Positions 52,386 to 61,008 of a stretch of DNA of 64,000 nucleotides are shown piece after piece. Location: contig NZ_JBLXIK010000006.1 in assembly GCF_048269565.1 (NCBI RefSeq), positions 1 to 64,000 of the forward strand, in the 5' to 3' direction. The position numbers and the translations under genes were made by a program. Under the pieces are notes generated by a model. It made no database searches, was not told the DNA's origin, and saw nothing but the letters and a program-made list of their open reading frames with translations. Position 1 is the stretch's first letter, and every line of letters begins with the position of its first letter. The DNA comes from Maricaulis sp048269565. Lineage in GTDB: Bacteria > Pseudomonadota > Alphaproteobacteria > Caulobacterales > Maricaulaceae.

Positions 52386-53005
52386 TTCTGGCTGAACGCG
52401 ACAACGCCGCCGGCTTCACCTTGATGGAAGCCCTGATCGCGGTTGTCATTCTCGCCGGGATCGCGGCGGTGCTGGTGCCGGCTGTCAGGACGGCGGTCCG
52501 CGTCGAGGCGAGGGCATCAAGCTTGGTTGCCGATCTCGAGGCCGGAGCCGGAGCCGAGGACCTGCTGCGCGAACTTCTGTTGCGGGCGCACCGGCCGCCA
52601 CGTTCGGCGTCGACCGGTCAGCTGGCAGGCACGCCCACCTCTCTCAGCTTCCTCACGCTCGCGACCGCCGCAGGGACACCGCAGCTGGCACGTCTGGAAT
52701 ACGAATCCGGTCGCCTGGAGCTGACATTGCCGCGCCTTGAGACCAGCCCGCGCGCGCCGCAAGGCATAGTGCTGGCCGAGCAGCTCGATCAGATCCGTTT
52801 CCTGTATTTTGGTGATGCCGATGATGGGCAAGGGGCAGTCTGGCACGAAAACTGGGACCAGATTGCGCCGCCGCAACTGGTGGCGTTGGACCTGTTGGCG
52901 CGCGATGGCGGCCGGAAACGGATCGAGGCACGCGTCGGCGGTGCAGGCCCGTTTGATTGCGGCTTCGATTCTGGGCAAGGTATCTGCTTGGGGGATGCCG
53001 AGTGA
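52382..53005 (+). CDS. gspJ: Minor pseudopilin GspJ
   Basis: A 207-residue prepilin with AAG then FTLMEALIAV (Glu5 conserved) and the longer C-domain of GspJ, including LEQIRFLYFGD-like sequence. It forms the I-J-K tip of the pseudopilus. ATGA overlap with gspI. Confidence 0.87.
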   Translation: MILAERDNAAGFTLMEALIAVVILAGIAAVLVPAVRTAVRVEARASSLVADLEAGAGAEDLLRELLLRAHRPPRSASTGQLAGTPTSLSFLTLATAAGTPQLARLEYESGRLELTLPRLETSPRAPQGIVLAEQLDQIRFLYFGDADDGQGAVWHENWDQIAPPQLVALDLLARDGGRKRIEARVGGAGPFDCGFDSGQGICLGDAE

Positions 53006-53958
53006 CCGGAGGTACACAACTGGCACAACTGACGGATCAGCTCCGCCTCACTTTCGGGTGGGCGCTGGCAACTGTCCGCGCCACGCTGCCGCGCGCGATC
53101 CGCGAGTTCGGCCGCAGTCCGGATGCCCGCCTTGCCAGGCTGGGGCCGGACAATCAGTTGATCCCGGTCGGCGTGCGCTATCGATCCTGGTTCGGCGAAA
53201 CATGTCTGGGTGAGGGCATGGCGGGTGCGGAGCCGCCTGAGCTGCAGCTTGAATTGCCAGACTCGGGACAATACCGCCAAGTCCTCAAGGTCAGCGAGGG
53301 TGTCGCCCGCCGCGGGCGTGCGGCTCTTGAATTGCGCCTGAATGAATTCAGCCCGCTGCCGGTCGATCAGGCCAGATTCGCCTTCCGGCAGCTCGCGCCG
53401 CCTGTCGGGGGGCGTTGCGAAATCGAGGTTGCGGTTATTCGCGCGTCGCATTTGCAGCAGGCTATTGATGCCCTGCCCGGGTCCGCCGTGCGCTGGAGCG
53501 TTGTCGGCGCGGTGGATGCAGCGGGCGAGCCGGGATTTCGCTTCGCGGCCGGATCGGCAGGCCGCCGGCGCCGGGGCATCGGACGAGGGCCGGGACTGCT
53601 GCTGATTATAGCCGCGTGTGTGATGGTTTGCATCGCTTGGGCCGACCGGTTTTCCCGCGAAGCGGAAACGCTCGAGTTACGGCGGACAGAGCTGATCGGG
53701 TTTGCCCGTAGCTTGCGCGATGCGGAGCTCGGGATTGAGCTGGCCGAACGCGCCATGCAGGGCGGGGCGCCCAACGTGCCCCTCGACCGGGTTGTCGAGG
53801 CATTGCGCGAGCTGGGTGGCCGTGCGCCGGAAGACCTGACGATCCGGACCGTGGCGCTCGAGCCCCCGCACTCGCTTGTGATCGAAGGCCCTGACCCTGA
53901 CACCACGGATGCCGCGACGCTCACGCGACTGGAACTGCCGCTCGGGGATGAATCATGA
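53002..53958 (+). CDS. gspL: GspL-like assembly protein
   Basis: The 318-residue protein has a cytoplasmic part (1-190), a single transmembrane segment (about 196-215, LLLIIAACVMVCIAWA) and a periplasmic ferredoxin-like/PilN-type part. This layout fits GspL, which links the ATPase to GspM. The cytoplasmic domain is shorter than in standard GspL (about 400 residues in total), so some subdomain is missing or reduced. The GTG start overlaps the gspJ stop. Assignment rests on position and layout more than on sequence. Confidence 0.7.
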   Translation: MTGGTQLAQLTDQLRLTFGWALATVRATLPRAIREFGRSPDARLARLGPDNQLIPVGVRYRSWFGETCLGEGMAGAEPPELQLELPDSGQYRQVLKVSEGVARRGRAALELRLNEFSPLPVDQARFAFRQLAPPVGGRCEIEVAVIRASHLQQAIDALPGSAVRWSVVGAVDAAGEPGFRFAAGSAGRRRRGIGRGPGLLLIIAACVMVCIAWADRFSREAETLELRRTELIGFARSLRDAELGIELAERAMQGGAPNVPLDRVVEALRELGGRAPEDLTIRTVALEPPHSLVIEGPDPDTTDAATLTRLELPLGDES

Positions 53959-54530
53959 CCGGGATGTTCTCGTCGCTGGATGCCCGGCTGCGCCTGACTA
54001 TCGCTTGGGCGATCCTGAGCGGGGTGGTTCTTCTGATTGTCTTGCCGGTGATCCTGTCCGCGACGGGGATGGTCCAGGCCTGGCACCAAGCCAGGAGTGT
54101 GCGCCAGACCGTTTCGGCACTCACCCAGCGGGTCAATGGTCAGAGTGAGGCGATCAATGCCTGGTATGAGGCGCACGGCGAGACCGAGGACACTGTTCGA
54201 GAATACAGCGATCCGGATCTCGCCCGCCAGGCCATTGATGCCGATCTCGACCGGATTTCCGAGGCCCTGATCGACTCCGGTGCGCACTTGCTGCGGGCCC
54301 CGAGCGTGCAACAGGGCCCGCCGGGCAATGACGCTATAGAGCTGGTCGGGGAGGTTCAGTTTTCCGGAACCCTCGGCGAGGTGCTGCGGGCCTTTGTGGC
54401 CCTGGAGCACGCCGGGATCCTTCTTGCAGACCTGAACCTTGTCGCACAGCCGGGACAACCGGAGGGCCGGGTCCGTGGAAGCTTGCAGTTGCGGCACAGC
54501 TATCTGGTGGCGGGGTATGATGAATCGTAA
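53955..54530 (+). CDS. gspM: GspM-like assembly protein
   Basis: A 191-residue protein with one transmembrane segment near the N-terminus (about 14-36) and a coiled-coil/ferredoxin-like periplasmic region typical of GspM, partner of GspL. ATGA overlap with the preceding gene. Sequence similarity to GspM is modest; the identification is mainly positional. Confidence 0.7.
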   Translation: MTGMFSSLDARLRLTIAWAILSGVVLLIVLPVILSATGMVQAWHQARSVRQTVSALTQRVNGQSEAINAWYEAHGETEDTVREYSDPDLARQAIDADLDRISEALIDSGAHLLRAPSVQQGPPGNDAIELVGEVQFSGTLGEVLRAFVALEHAGILLADLNLVAQPGQPEGRVRGSLQLRHSYLVAGYDES

Positions 54531-54933
54531 CGAGCTCCTGTGGTCGGGCGCCGTCCTGTCGCTCTTCGTTCTGGGTGCGCTGTCCTTCATGCCGATTGCG
54601 CTTGAGCCGCCGCTCGAGCCACCGGCGCCGGCAGTCCTTGTAGCCGAACCGGGCGATGCTGATGGCTGGGCACCCTGGCTGGAGGGGCGGTTGCGGCCGG
54701 CACCCGTCCGGATCACCAGGCCGCTCGCGCCTGTCGACGAACTGGCTGGATACAGCTTGGTCGGGCTGGTCGAGGTGGATGGCAGGATCCTGGCAGTTAT
54801 CGCCGGTGCCGGCGGAACGCGTTCCCTGGGGCTCGGGGGGGTTCTTGATGGCTATGAAGCCACCGCCATCGAGGCGGACCGCATTGTGCTGGAGCGTGAT
54901 GGCAACCAGGTCACTCTGCGCTTGGCCCGGTGA
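54517..54933 (+). CDS. Short GspC/PilP-like inner-membrane linker
   Basis: The 138-residue protein has one transmembrane segment, a Pro-rich linker (EPPLEPPAPA) and a C-terminal beta-domain with the HR-type pattern GYSLVGLVEVDGRILAVI and ADRIVLERDGNQVTLRL. That is the homology region of GspC, which contacts the secretin. Standard GspC is about 270 residues and carries a PDZ or coiled-coil domain, absent here. The start (tandem ATG) overlaps the GspM stop. Confidence 0.68.
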   Translation: MMNRNELLWSGAVLSLFVLGALSFMPIALEPPLEPPAPAVLVAEPGDADGWAPWLEGRLRPAPVRITRPLAPVDELAGYSLVGLVEVDGRILAVIAGAGGTRSLGLGGVLDGYEATAIEADRIVLERDGNQVTLRLAR

Positions 54934-54995
54934 GTGAGGCTGGAGCTTTCCGGGGATTGGGCATAAGGTCCAGAATGTTGAATTCTGGGGGAGGA

Positions 54996-57068
54996 ATGAG
55001 CGTGGTTTTGCGGTGTTGGCGCGGTGGTCTTGCGGCCCTATTGGTCTTGGCACTGCAAGGGTGTTCCATGGTGATGCCCGATGCGCGTGGTGTGCATGCG
55101 GCGCAATACCCGGCTCATCCGGTTCCCTCGCCTCGGGCCGGGGCCACGGATGCCGCTCCGGAAGGTTCGGCGATGACGCCGCCCGGCGAGATGCCCCAGG
55201 ACCGCCCGGTTGCCGAGGGCGGTAGTGACCGCCTGGTCTATTTCGATCAACAGCGCGGGACGCCTGCGACCAGCGTTTCCGGTGACCGCAGCCTCGATAC
55301 GACGACCCTGCGGCTCAACTTTGTCGATGCGCCGGTTGCCGATGCGGTCCGCACGATCATTTCCGATGCGCTCGGCCGTCCGGTTCTGGTCGCCGCCGGT
55401 GTCGAAGGACGGATCACGCTGACATCGCCCGAGCCCACCTCGGCCCGTGTTGCCCTGGCAGCGCTGGAAACTGTATTGAGCGAATCCGGCTTCGCCCTGA
55501 TCGAGCGGGAAGCCGGCTATCTGCTCACGCGTGAGGGTGAGGCCCAGGCCAGCCTGTCCCAGTATTCCACGTCGCTGGGCTATGGCGGCCGGGTCGTGCC
55601 GGTGACGCACACGAATCCAAGCTCCATCCTGGCCCTGATCGATCCGTTCCTGTCAGAGCGCGTTGATGTGATCCCGCATGACGTCGAGGGCGTTCTGGTA
55701 ATTGCCGGGCCGGCCGGTGAGGTTGAGAGCGCTGTCGATGCCATCGAGACCTTCGACCGCCCCTTCCTGACCAATCGCGTTTTTGGCATGTATGAGCTGC
55801 AATATGTGAATGCCGAGACCGCCAAGGGTGAAGTGGACGCCGTACTCGCAGGCCTGGGTGGCGGTACCGGCGCGACGACGACCATAGCCCTGCCGCGCCT
55901 GAACCTGTTGTTCGTCGTCACCCGTGATCGCGCCCAGTTCGAGCAGATCGGCGCCTGGGTTGCCCGCTTTGACCGGCCTTCCGGTGGGGATGAACGCCGG
56001 TTGCGCTATTATGTGGTCCGCAATACGCCGGCCAGTGCCCTGGCTTCGCAGATCACGGCGGCCTTCGCCGGTGGAGAGACCGGCGGTGTCGCCACGTTCG
56101 CCCCGCAACAACAAGGGGATGACCGCGCCGGGGCGTCGGATGCAGGCAGCGCAAATGGACCTGAAGGCCGTCTGGCGATTATTCCCGACCAGCTCAACAA
56201 TGCATTGATCATCCGCGCCACCGACCAGGAATACCGCGAAATCCTCGAGCTGGTGCAGCGTATGGACGTGATGCCGCCGCAAGTCCTGATCGAGGCGACG
56301 ATCGCCGAGGTCCAGCTGGTCGACGGATTGAGCTTCGGTGTGCGCTGGTATTTCGAGAACCAGTCCGGCTCGTCGGTGACCACAACCGGCTTCACCGATG
56401 ACGTGAATGGCACCACAAACCCGGTCTATCCCGGTTTTAACTATGCCTTCGCCGGGACGGACCTGCGCGCAACTCTCAACGCACTCAACTCCATCACTGA
56501 TGTCACGGTGCTCTCGGCACCCTCGATCATGGTGCAGAACAATCAGACCGCTCACCTCCAGGTCGGCGATGAAGTCCCGATCGTGACGCAGACCGCCAGT
56601 TCGGTGACCGAAGCCAACGCGCCGCTGGTGTCGTCCATCGAGTTGCGCCAGACCGGCGTTATCCTGCAGGTCACGCCGCGCATCAATGCCAGTGGCATGG
56701 TGGTGCTTGATGTGATGCAGGAGGTGAGCAGCGTGCGTCCGACCACGACGTCAGGCATCGACTCGCCGACGATCCAGAAGCTGGAATTCACCAGCACCGT
56801 GGCTGTGCGCAGCGATAACACCGTCGCCCTCGGGGGGTTGATCCGCGAAGCGCACTCCGACAACGAAGCCGCCATTCCCCTGCTCGGGCGCATTCCCGGG
56901 CTCGGCAATATTTTCAAGAACCGCGATATCAGCAGCGAGCGCAGCGAGCTGGTGATTTTCCTGACGCCGCGGATTATCGCGACGGATGAGGATGCAGCGA
57001 ATGTGCTGATTCACGTGCGCCGCGAACTTGAGGCACTGGAAGCCAGGCGCGGCGACCTGTTTGAGTGA
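54996..57068 (+). CDS. gspD: Type II secretion outer-membrane secretin GspD
   Basis: The N-terminus is a lipoprotein signal (LALQGC), followed by an N0 domain (LRLNFVDAPVADAVRTIISD), several KH-like N domains (VVPVTHTNPSSILALI, FGMYELQYVNAETAKGEV and RRLRYYVVRNTPASALASQI) and the secretin core with VQNNQTAHLQVGDEVPIVTQ and RSELVIFLTPRII. It forms the outer-membrane pore. GGGGGAGGA lies directly before the ATG at 54996, too close for normal spacing, so the GTG at 55002 is an equally good start. Lipidation is as in systems where the secretin reaches the outer membrane without a separate pilotin. No GspS is visible. Confidence 0.92.
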   Translation: MSVVLRCWRGGLAALLVLALQGCSMVMPDARGVHAAQYPAHPVPSPRAGATDAAPEGSAMTPPGEMPQDRPVAEGGSDRLVYFDQQRGTPATSVSGDRSLDTTTLRLNFVDAPVADAVRTIISDALGRPVLVAAGVEGRITLTSPEPTSARVALAALETVLSESGFALIEREAGYLLTREGEAQASLSQYSTSLGYGGRVVPVTHTNPSSILALIDPFLSERVDVIPHDVEGVLVIAGPAGEVESAVDAIETFDRPFLTNRVFGMYELQYVNAETAKGEVDAVLAGLGGGTGATTTIALPRLNLLFVVTRDRAQFEQIGAWVARFDRPSGGDERRLRYYVVRNTPASALASQITAAFAGGETGGVATFAPQQQGDDRAGASDAGSANGPEGRLAIIPDQLNNALIIRATDQEYREILELVQRMDVMPPQVLIEATIAEVQLVDGLSFGVRWYFENQSGSSVTTTGFTDDVNGTTNPVYPGFNYAFAGTDLRATLNALNSITDVTVLSAPSIMVQNNQTAHLQVGDEVPIVTQTASSVTEANAPLVSSIELRQTGVILQVTPRINASGMVVLDVMQEVSSVRPTTTSGIDSPTIQKLEFTSTVAVRSDNTVALGGLIREAHSDNEAAIPLLGRIPGLGNIFKNRDISSERSELVIFLTPRIIATDEDAANVLIHVRRELEALEARRGDLFE

Positions 57069-57883
57069 TGAGTATCGCACGCCCGCATAATCGGCAGGCC
57101 GGCTCGGCCATCATTTTTGTCCTGTGGATGTCCGTGCTGCTGGCTGTCATCCTTGCCGGCGCCATGGCGATGACCCAGACGGAATTGCGGCTGGGTGCGG
57201 GGCGCCGCACGATGCTGGCGGAGCGCGAGACCCTGCTGTCAGCGCTCGATCTGGTGGCCTTCGACACGGCGCTGGTCGGGCGCAGCTATATCGCCAGCCT
57301 GCCGCGGACCGTGACCGTATCGGGCACGCCCGTCCGGGTGAGCCTGGCGCCGGCCCAGACCCGGCTGGACATCAACATGGCCAATGACGAAGCCTGGATG
57401 GCGCTCTTCACGGGACTCGGCGAGCCGGAAATCACCGCGCAGCGGCTGACGGATCAGATTCTCGACTGGCGTGACAATGATGAGTTGGCCCGCGCCCGGG
57501 GCGCGGAGCGTGACGACTACCCGCCCGGATCACGAAAACGGCCGGAAAACCGACCGTTCGTCAGCGTAGCCGAACTTGTGCAGGTCCTCGATATGACGCC
57601 TCAGCGCCTGGCTTGCCTGGCACCCTATCTGACGGTGTTTGGCGGAACGCCGGAGGGCGAGATCGAACTGACGGCCGAGGATGTCGCAAGCTCGATGGAT
57701 GGCGTCCGGGTCGCATTCCAGGCCGATATTGTCCGGCCCGATGGCGGGGCGTCCAGCCTCGCCGCACTGGCCCTGTTCGGGGCCAACCGCAATCGTCCCT
57801 TCGACTGGGTCGCCTTCCCGGTCGAGATGTACAATCCGGGTGGATGCAGTACCACGGCACCGGCAGGAGGGCAGCCAGCATGA
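57068..57883 (+). CDS. gspK: Minor pseudopilin GspK
   Basis: The 271-residue protein has a prepilin-like start, QAGSAIIFVLWMSVLL, which like other GspK lacks Glu5, and the large T2SSK alpha-domain (RLDINMANDEAWMALF, ILDWRDNDE, RPFVSVAELVQVLDM). It caps the pseudopilus. Its place after gspD, instead of between gspJ and gspL, is unusual. It overlaps the secretin stop by one base and the permease-fusion start by four. Confidence 0.88.
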   Translation: MSIARPHNRQAGSAIIFVLWMSVLLAVILAGAMAMTQTELRLGAGRRTMLAERETLLSALDLVAFDTALVGRSYIASLPRTVTVSGTPVRVSLAPAQTRLDINMANDEAWMALFTGLGEPEITAQRLTDQILDWRDNDELARARGAERDDYPPGSRKRPENRPFVSVAELVQVLDMTPQRLACLAPYLTVFGGTPEGEIELTAEDVASSMDGVRVAFQADIVRPDGGASSLAALALFGANRNRPFDWVAFPVEMYNPGGCSTTAPAGGQPA

Positions 57884-60800
57884 ATATGGTCAATCCAGTT
57901 TCGCGGGCGCACTCGCGGCGCCTGATCTTTGCGGCCCTGTTGATCACGGCGCTGGCCTATATGTTCTGGACCGGCTCGCGCTATCCGTCGCTGGACGAGA
58001 AGGCGATGATGGGCGGCGCGATCCAGCTTGAGGATCCGCTCGGCTTCGAGGCTGTGCTGCCGATCGAGCGTGGGTTGTCGGTGATGGAGCGGATCGCCTA
58101 TTCGACGGTCAACTGGATCGATACCAACAAGAAGGGGATGACCTTCGGCCTGTTGTTCGGCGCCGCCTTCCTGACCCTGCTGGGCTATATGCGGCGACGC
58201 AATTTCCGGCTTCCCTTCTCCAATTCCCTTTACGGCATGTTCCTGGGGGCGCCGCTGGGTGTGTGCGTCAATTGCGCGGCACCGATCGCCAAGGGCCTGT
58301 ACCAGGGGGGCTCTCGGGCGGAGACGACCCTGTCGGCCATGATCGCATCGCCGACCCTGAATATCGTCGTGATGACGATGTCGTTTTCGCTGCTGCCCTT
58401 CTATATCGCCGCCACCAAGCTCGTTCTGAGCCTGTTGGTCATCCTGGTCGCGGTTCCGGTCCTGTGCCGTTTCATCCCACAGGAAAAACTGCTCTCCAGC
58501 GTGACCGGGACCGAACAGGCACCCATGGCGCCGGCGCTGGAAGAAAGCGACGATATGCCGGTCGAATCCTTCCCGCAGGCGGTGCTCAACTTCGTGCGCG
58601 ATTACGGGCGGAACCTCTGGTTCATCCTGCGAACGACCCTGCCGCTGATGCTGTTGGCGGGCTTTCTCGGTGCTGTCGCGGGCACGCTGATGCCACCCCA
58701 GGGGCTGGCAATCGGTGATTTCGGGCCGTTGGGCGTCGGTATTGTGGCGGTGATCGGTACCTTCATGCCGGTGCCGATCGGCTTCGACGTCGTGCTCTCT
58801 GGCGCGCTGCTCAATGGCGGTGCCAGCCATGGCTACATCATGGCGCTGGTCTTCACGCTTGGCAGCTTCAGCATCTACTCCTTCCTTATCGTCGGCACAT
58901 CTGTGGGTTGGCGCGCCGCCTTCATGCTCGGTGTCATCGTGATGGTGCTGGGCTTCTTCGCCGGGCTGGGTGCGGAAAAATATCACGACTTCCAGACCCG
59001 GCGGGCGATCGAAATGCTCACTACAGAGGCTGCGGCCGAGCCTTTGGAAACCGTGGTGAATCCGCTCGCTGCGGACACTTCCGCGGCGCCGGGTCAGATC
59101 AGCCTTGAGCGCTTGCCCTATGGGGCCGCGTCCGCACCGCGCGGCGACACGGCCTTCACCCGGATCGAAGCCTGGCAGATCGGGATTGATCATCCGGTCG
59201 AGTTTTCCTTCGCCGACATGTGGCCACCCTTCTGGGAGGGGCGCGCCATCAGTTCAGGTGATATTGATCGCGATGGCGATGTCGATCTGGTCTTCGCCTC
59301 GACCCGGGCCGGTTTGCACGTCTACCTCAATGACGGCAGCGGCCAGTTTGCGGCCATGGAGCAGGATTTCGGCGCCATTGCAGACATGCCGGTGTTCAAC
59401 GCCGTGCTCGTCGATATCGATGATGATGGCTGGCTGGACCTGTTTCTCGCGACCTATCAGCAGGGCCTCTACATCCTGCCCAATCACAATGGCCGTTTCG
59501 ATCCGGACAGCCTGCGGCCGGTGCGCAATCGTGAAAATGCCATTCTGGCGATGGCGCTGAGCTTCGGTGATGTCGACCGTGATGGCGATCTGGATCTGGC
59601 ACTGGGGAACTGGGCGGCGGGCTGGTACCGTCGCATTCCCGGCGAGGAATCGCGCAACCGCATCATCTTCAATGATGACGGCGCGCTGTCAGGCGACAGT
59701 TTTGCCGACTTGCCGGGGATTCCCGGCGAGACCCTGTCGATCCTGCTCAGCGATATCGACCATAATGGCACCCAGGACCTGCTGGTCGGCAATGATTTCG
59801 AAGTGCCGGACTATTTCTACCTGGGCGACGGCGCCGGCGGCTTTTCTGCCATCACCCATCAGGACGGCCGCATTCCGATGACCACGACGACGACCATGTC
59901 GGTTTCGGCGCGTGACCTGACCAATGATGGCGAGGCCGAGATTTACCTCGCGCAGATCGCCGGCCGGGCGTCGGGCATCTCCAGCCGGCTGAGAATGCAG
60001 CCCATCGAGCAGTATTGCGACGGTATCCTGCGGGCGGCAGACCAGGCGGTCTGTCAGCAAAACATGGATATCAAGGCCTGGTATCGTCCGGGCAATGCGC
60101 TCGACCCGTCTTTCGCCGATCATTGCGCCCCGCTGGCCGAGCCGTATCGCTCGGAATGCCGCGGCATGCTGATCAAGGATATTGCGATCCAGAACCGTAG
60201 TCCGGAAATGTGCGCCCTTGTGCCGGTTGGCCAGATTCGTGCGCGCCAGTATTGCGACATTCACTTCCTGCCCTCGCGTGCCATGACGGCGGCCGAGCAG
60301 GATGCGGCCATCCCGCAGGTTCTGGCGCGCAACATCCTGCTCTCACCGCTTGGTGATGGCAGCTATGCCGAGCGTGGCCGGGATCTCGGTCTGGAGGTGG
60401 GCGGCTGGAGCTGGGATGTGTCGATCGCCGATTTCGACAATGACGGTTGGCAGGATGTCTATATCGTCAACGGCACATGGGTCCCCAATGAGGTGACGCC
60501 CTCGAATATCTTCCTGCGCAATAATGGCGGCGAGGGATTCGAGGAAGTCACTGAGGCCTGGGGTTTGAGTGATTATCTCATCACTGCGGCGGCAACGGTC
60601 GCCGATCTTGATCATGACGGCGATCTCGACATCGTGGCTGTTCCCGTCAACGGACCGGCGGTCGCCTTTGTGAACAATGCACGTGATCACCATGCGATTG
60701 ATTTTGAATTCGATGACCGGATCGGAAATCGTGACGGCATCGGTGCCCGCGTCGAAATTCGCTATGGCGAAAACGGTGAGCAAATGCAGATGCGTGAAGT

Positions 60801-61008
60801 GCAGTTGGGCGGGGGGTATATGTCATTTGACGCGCCGACCGCCCATTTCGGACTGGGTGAGGCGACGCAGGTCACCTCGGTCTCCATCGCCTGGGCCGAT
60901 GGCGGCCTGACGCGGATCGAGACGCCCCTTGAGTCGGGGGCCACCTATAGGGTCACCCGTACAGCGCAGACCGGCACAGATGATCCTCTGGAAGGGAACA
61001 CACCATGA
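57880..61008 (+). CDS. Permease / FG-GAP / ASPIC-UnbV fusion protein
   Basis: A 1042-residue protein with two unrelated halves. Residues about 15-370 hold eight or more transmembrane segments and the motif LGVCVNCAAPIAKGLYQGG, the signature of the DUF318/ArsP_1 permeases (Cys pair preceding a Pro). From about 440 onward, calcium-binding FG-GAP/VCBS repeats follow: GDIDRDGDVDLVFAS, VDIDDDGWLDLFLATY, GDVDRDGDLDLALGNW, SDIDHNGTQDLLVGND, ADFDNDGWQDVYIVNG and ADLDHDGDLDIVAVP. An ASPIC/UnbV domain closes the protein (YGENGEQMQMREVQLGGGY and HFGLGEA). A Cys-rich insert lies at about 710-800. The start ATG has GGAGG before it and overlaps gspK. The periplasmic propeller is probably tethered to an inner-membrane permease. 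Function unknown. Confidence 0.85.
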   Translation: MNMVNPVSRAHSRRLIFAALLITALAYMFWTGSRYPSLDEKAMMGGAIQLEDPLGFEAVLPIERGLSVMERIAYSTVNWIDTNKKGMTFGLLFGAAFLTLLGYMRRRNFRLPFSNSLYGMFLGAPLGVCVNCAAPIAKGLYQGGSRAETTLSAMIASPTLNIVVMTMSFSLLPFYIAATKLVLSLLVILVAVPVLCRFIPQEKLLSSVTGTEQAPMAPALEESDDMPVESFPQAVLNFVRDYGRNLWFILRTTLPLMLLAGFLGAVAGTLMPPQGLAIGDFGPLGVGIVAVIGTFMPVPIGFDVVLSGALLNGGASHGYIMALVFTLGSFSIYSFLIVGTSVGWRAAFMLGVIVMVLGFFAGLGAEKYHDFQTRRAIEMLTTEAAAEPLETVVNPLAADTSAAPGQISLERLPYGAASAPRGDTAFTRIEAWQIGIDHPVEFSFADMWPPFWEGRAISSGDIDRDGDVDLVFASTRAGLHVYLNDGSGQFAAMEQDFGAIADMPVFNAVLVDIDDDGWLDLFLATYQQGLYILPNHNGRFDPDSLRPVRNRENAILAMALSFGDVDRDGDLDLALGNWAAGWYRRIPGEESRNRIIFNDDGALSGDSFADLPGIPGETLSILLSDIDHNGTQDLLVGNDFEVPDYFYLGDGAGGFSAITHQDGRIPMTTTTTMSVSARDLTNDGEAEIYLAQIAGRASGISSRLRMQPIEQYCDGILRAADQAVCQQNMDIKAWYRPGNALDPSFADHCAPLAEPYRSECRGMLIKDIAIQNRSPEMCALVPVGQIRARQYCDIHFLPSRAMTAAEQDAAIPQVLARNILLSPLGDGSYAERGRDLGLEVGGWSWDVSIADFDNDGWQDVYIVNGTWVPNEVTPSNIFLRNNGGEGFEEVTEAWGLSDYLITAAATVADLDHDGDLDIVAVPVNGPAVAFVNNARDHHAIDFEFDDRIGNRDGIGARVEIRYGENGEQMQMREVQLGGGYMSFDAPTAHFGLGEATQVTSVSIAWADGGLTRIETPLESGATYRVTRTAQTGTDDPLEGNTP

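Noticed and set aside
54517..54933. Calling the short protein before the secretin GspN
   Set aside because: GspN is about 250 residues with a different pattern; the C-terminal HR-like region fits a shortened GspC better, although this remains uncertain.
57613..57879. Upstream extension of the permease fusion into gspK
   Set aside because: The sequence before 57880 is gspK in another frame; the ATG at 57880 has a good GGAGG and precedes the first hydrophobic segment.
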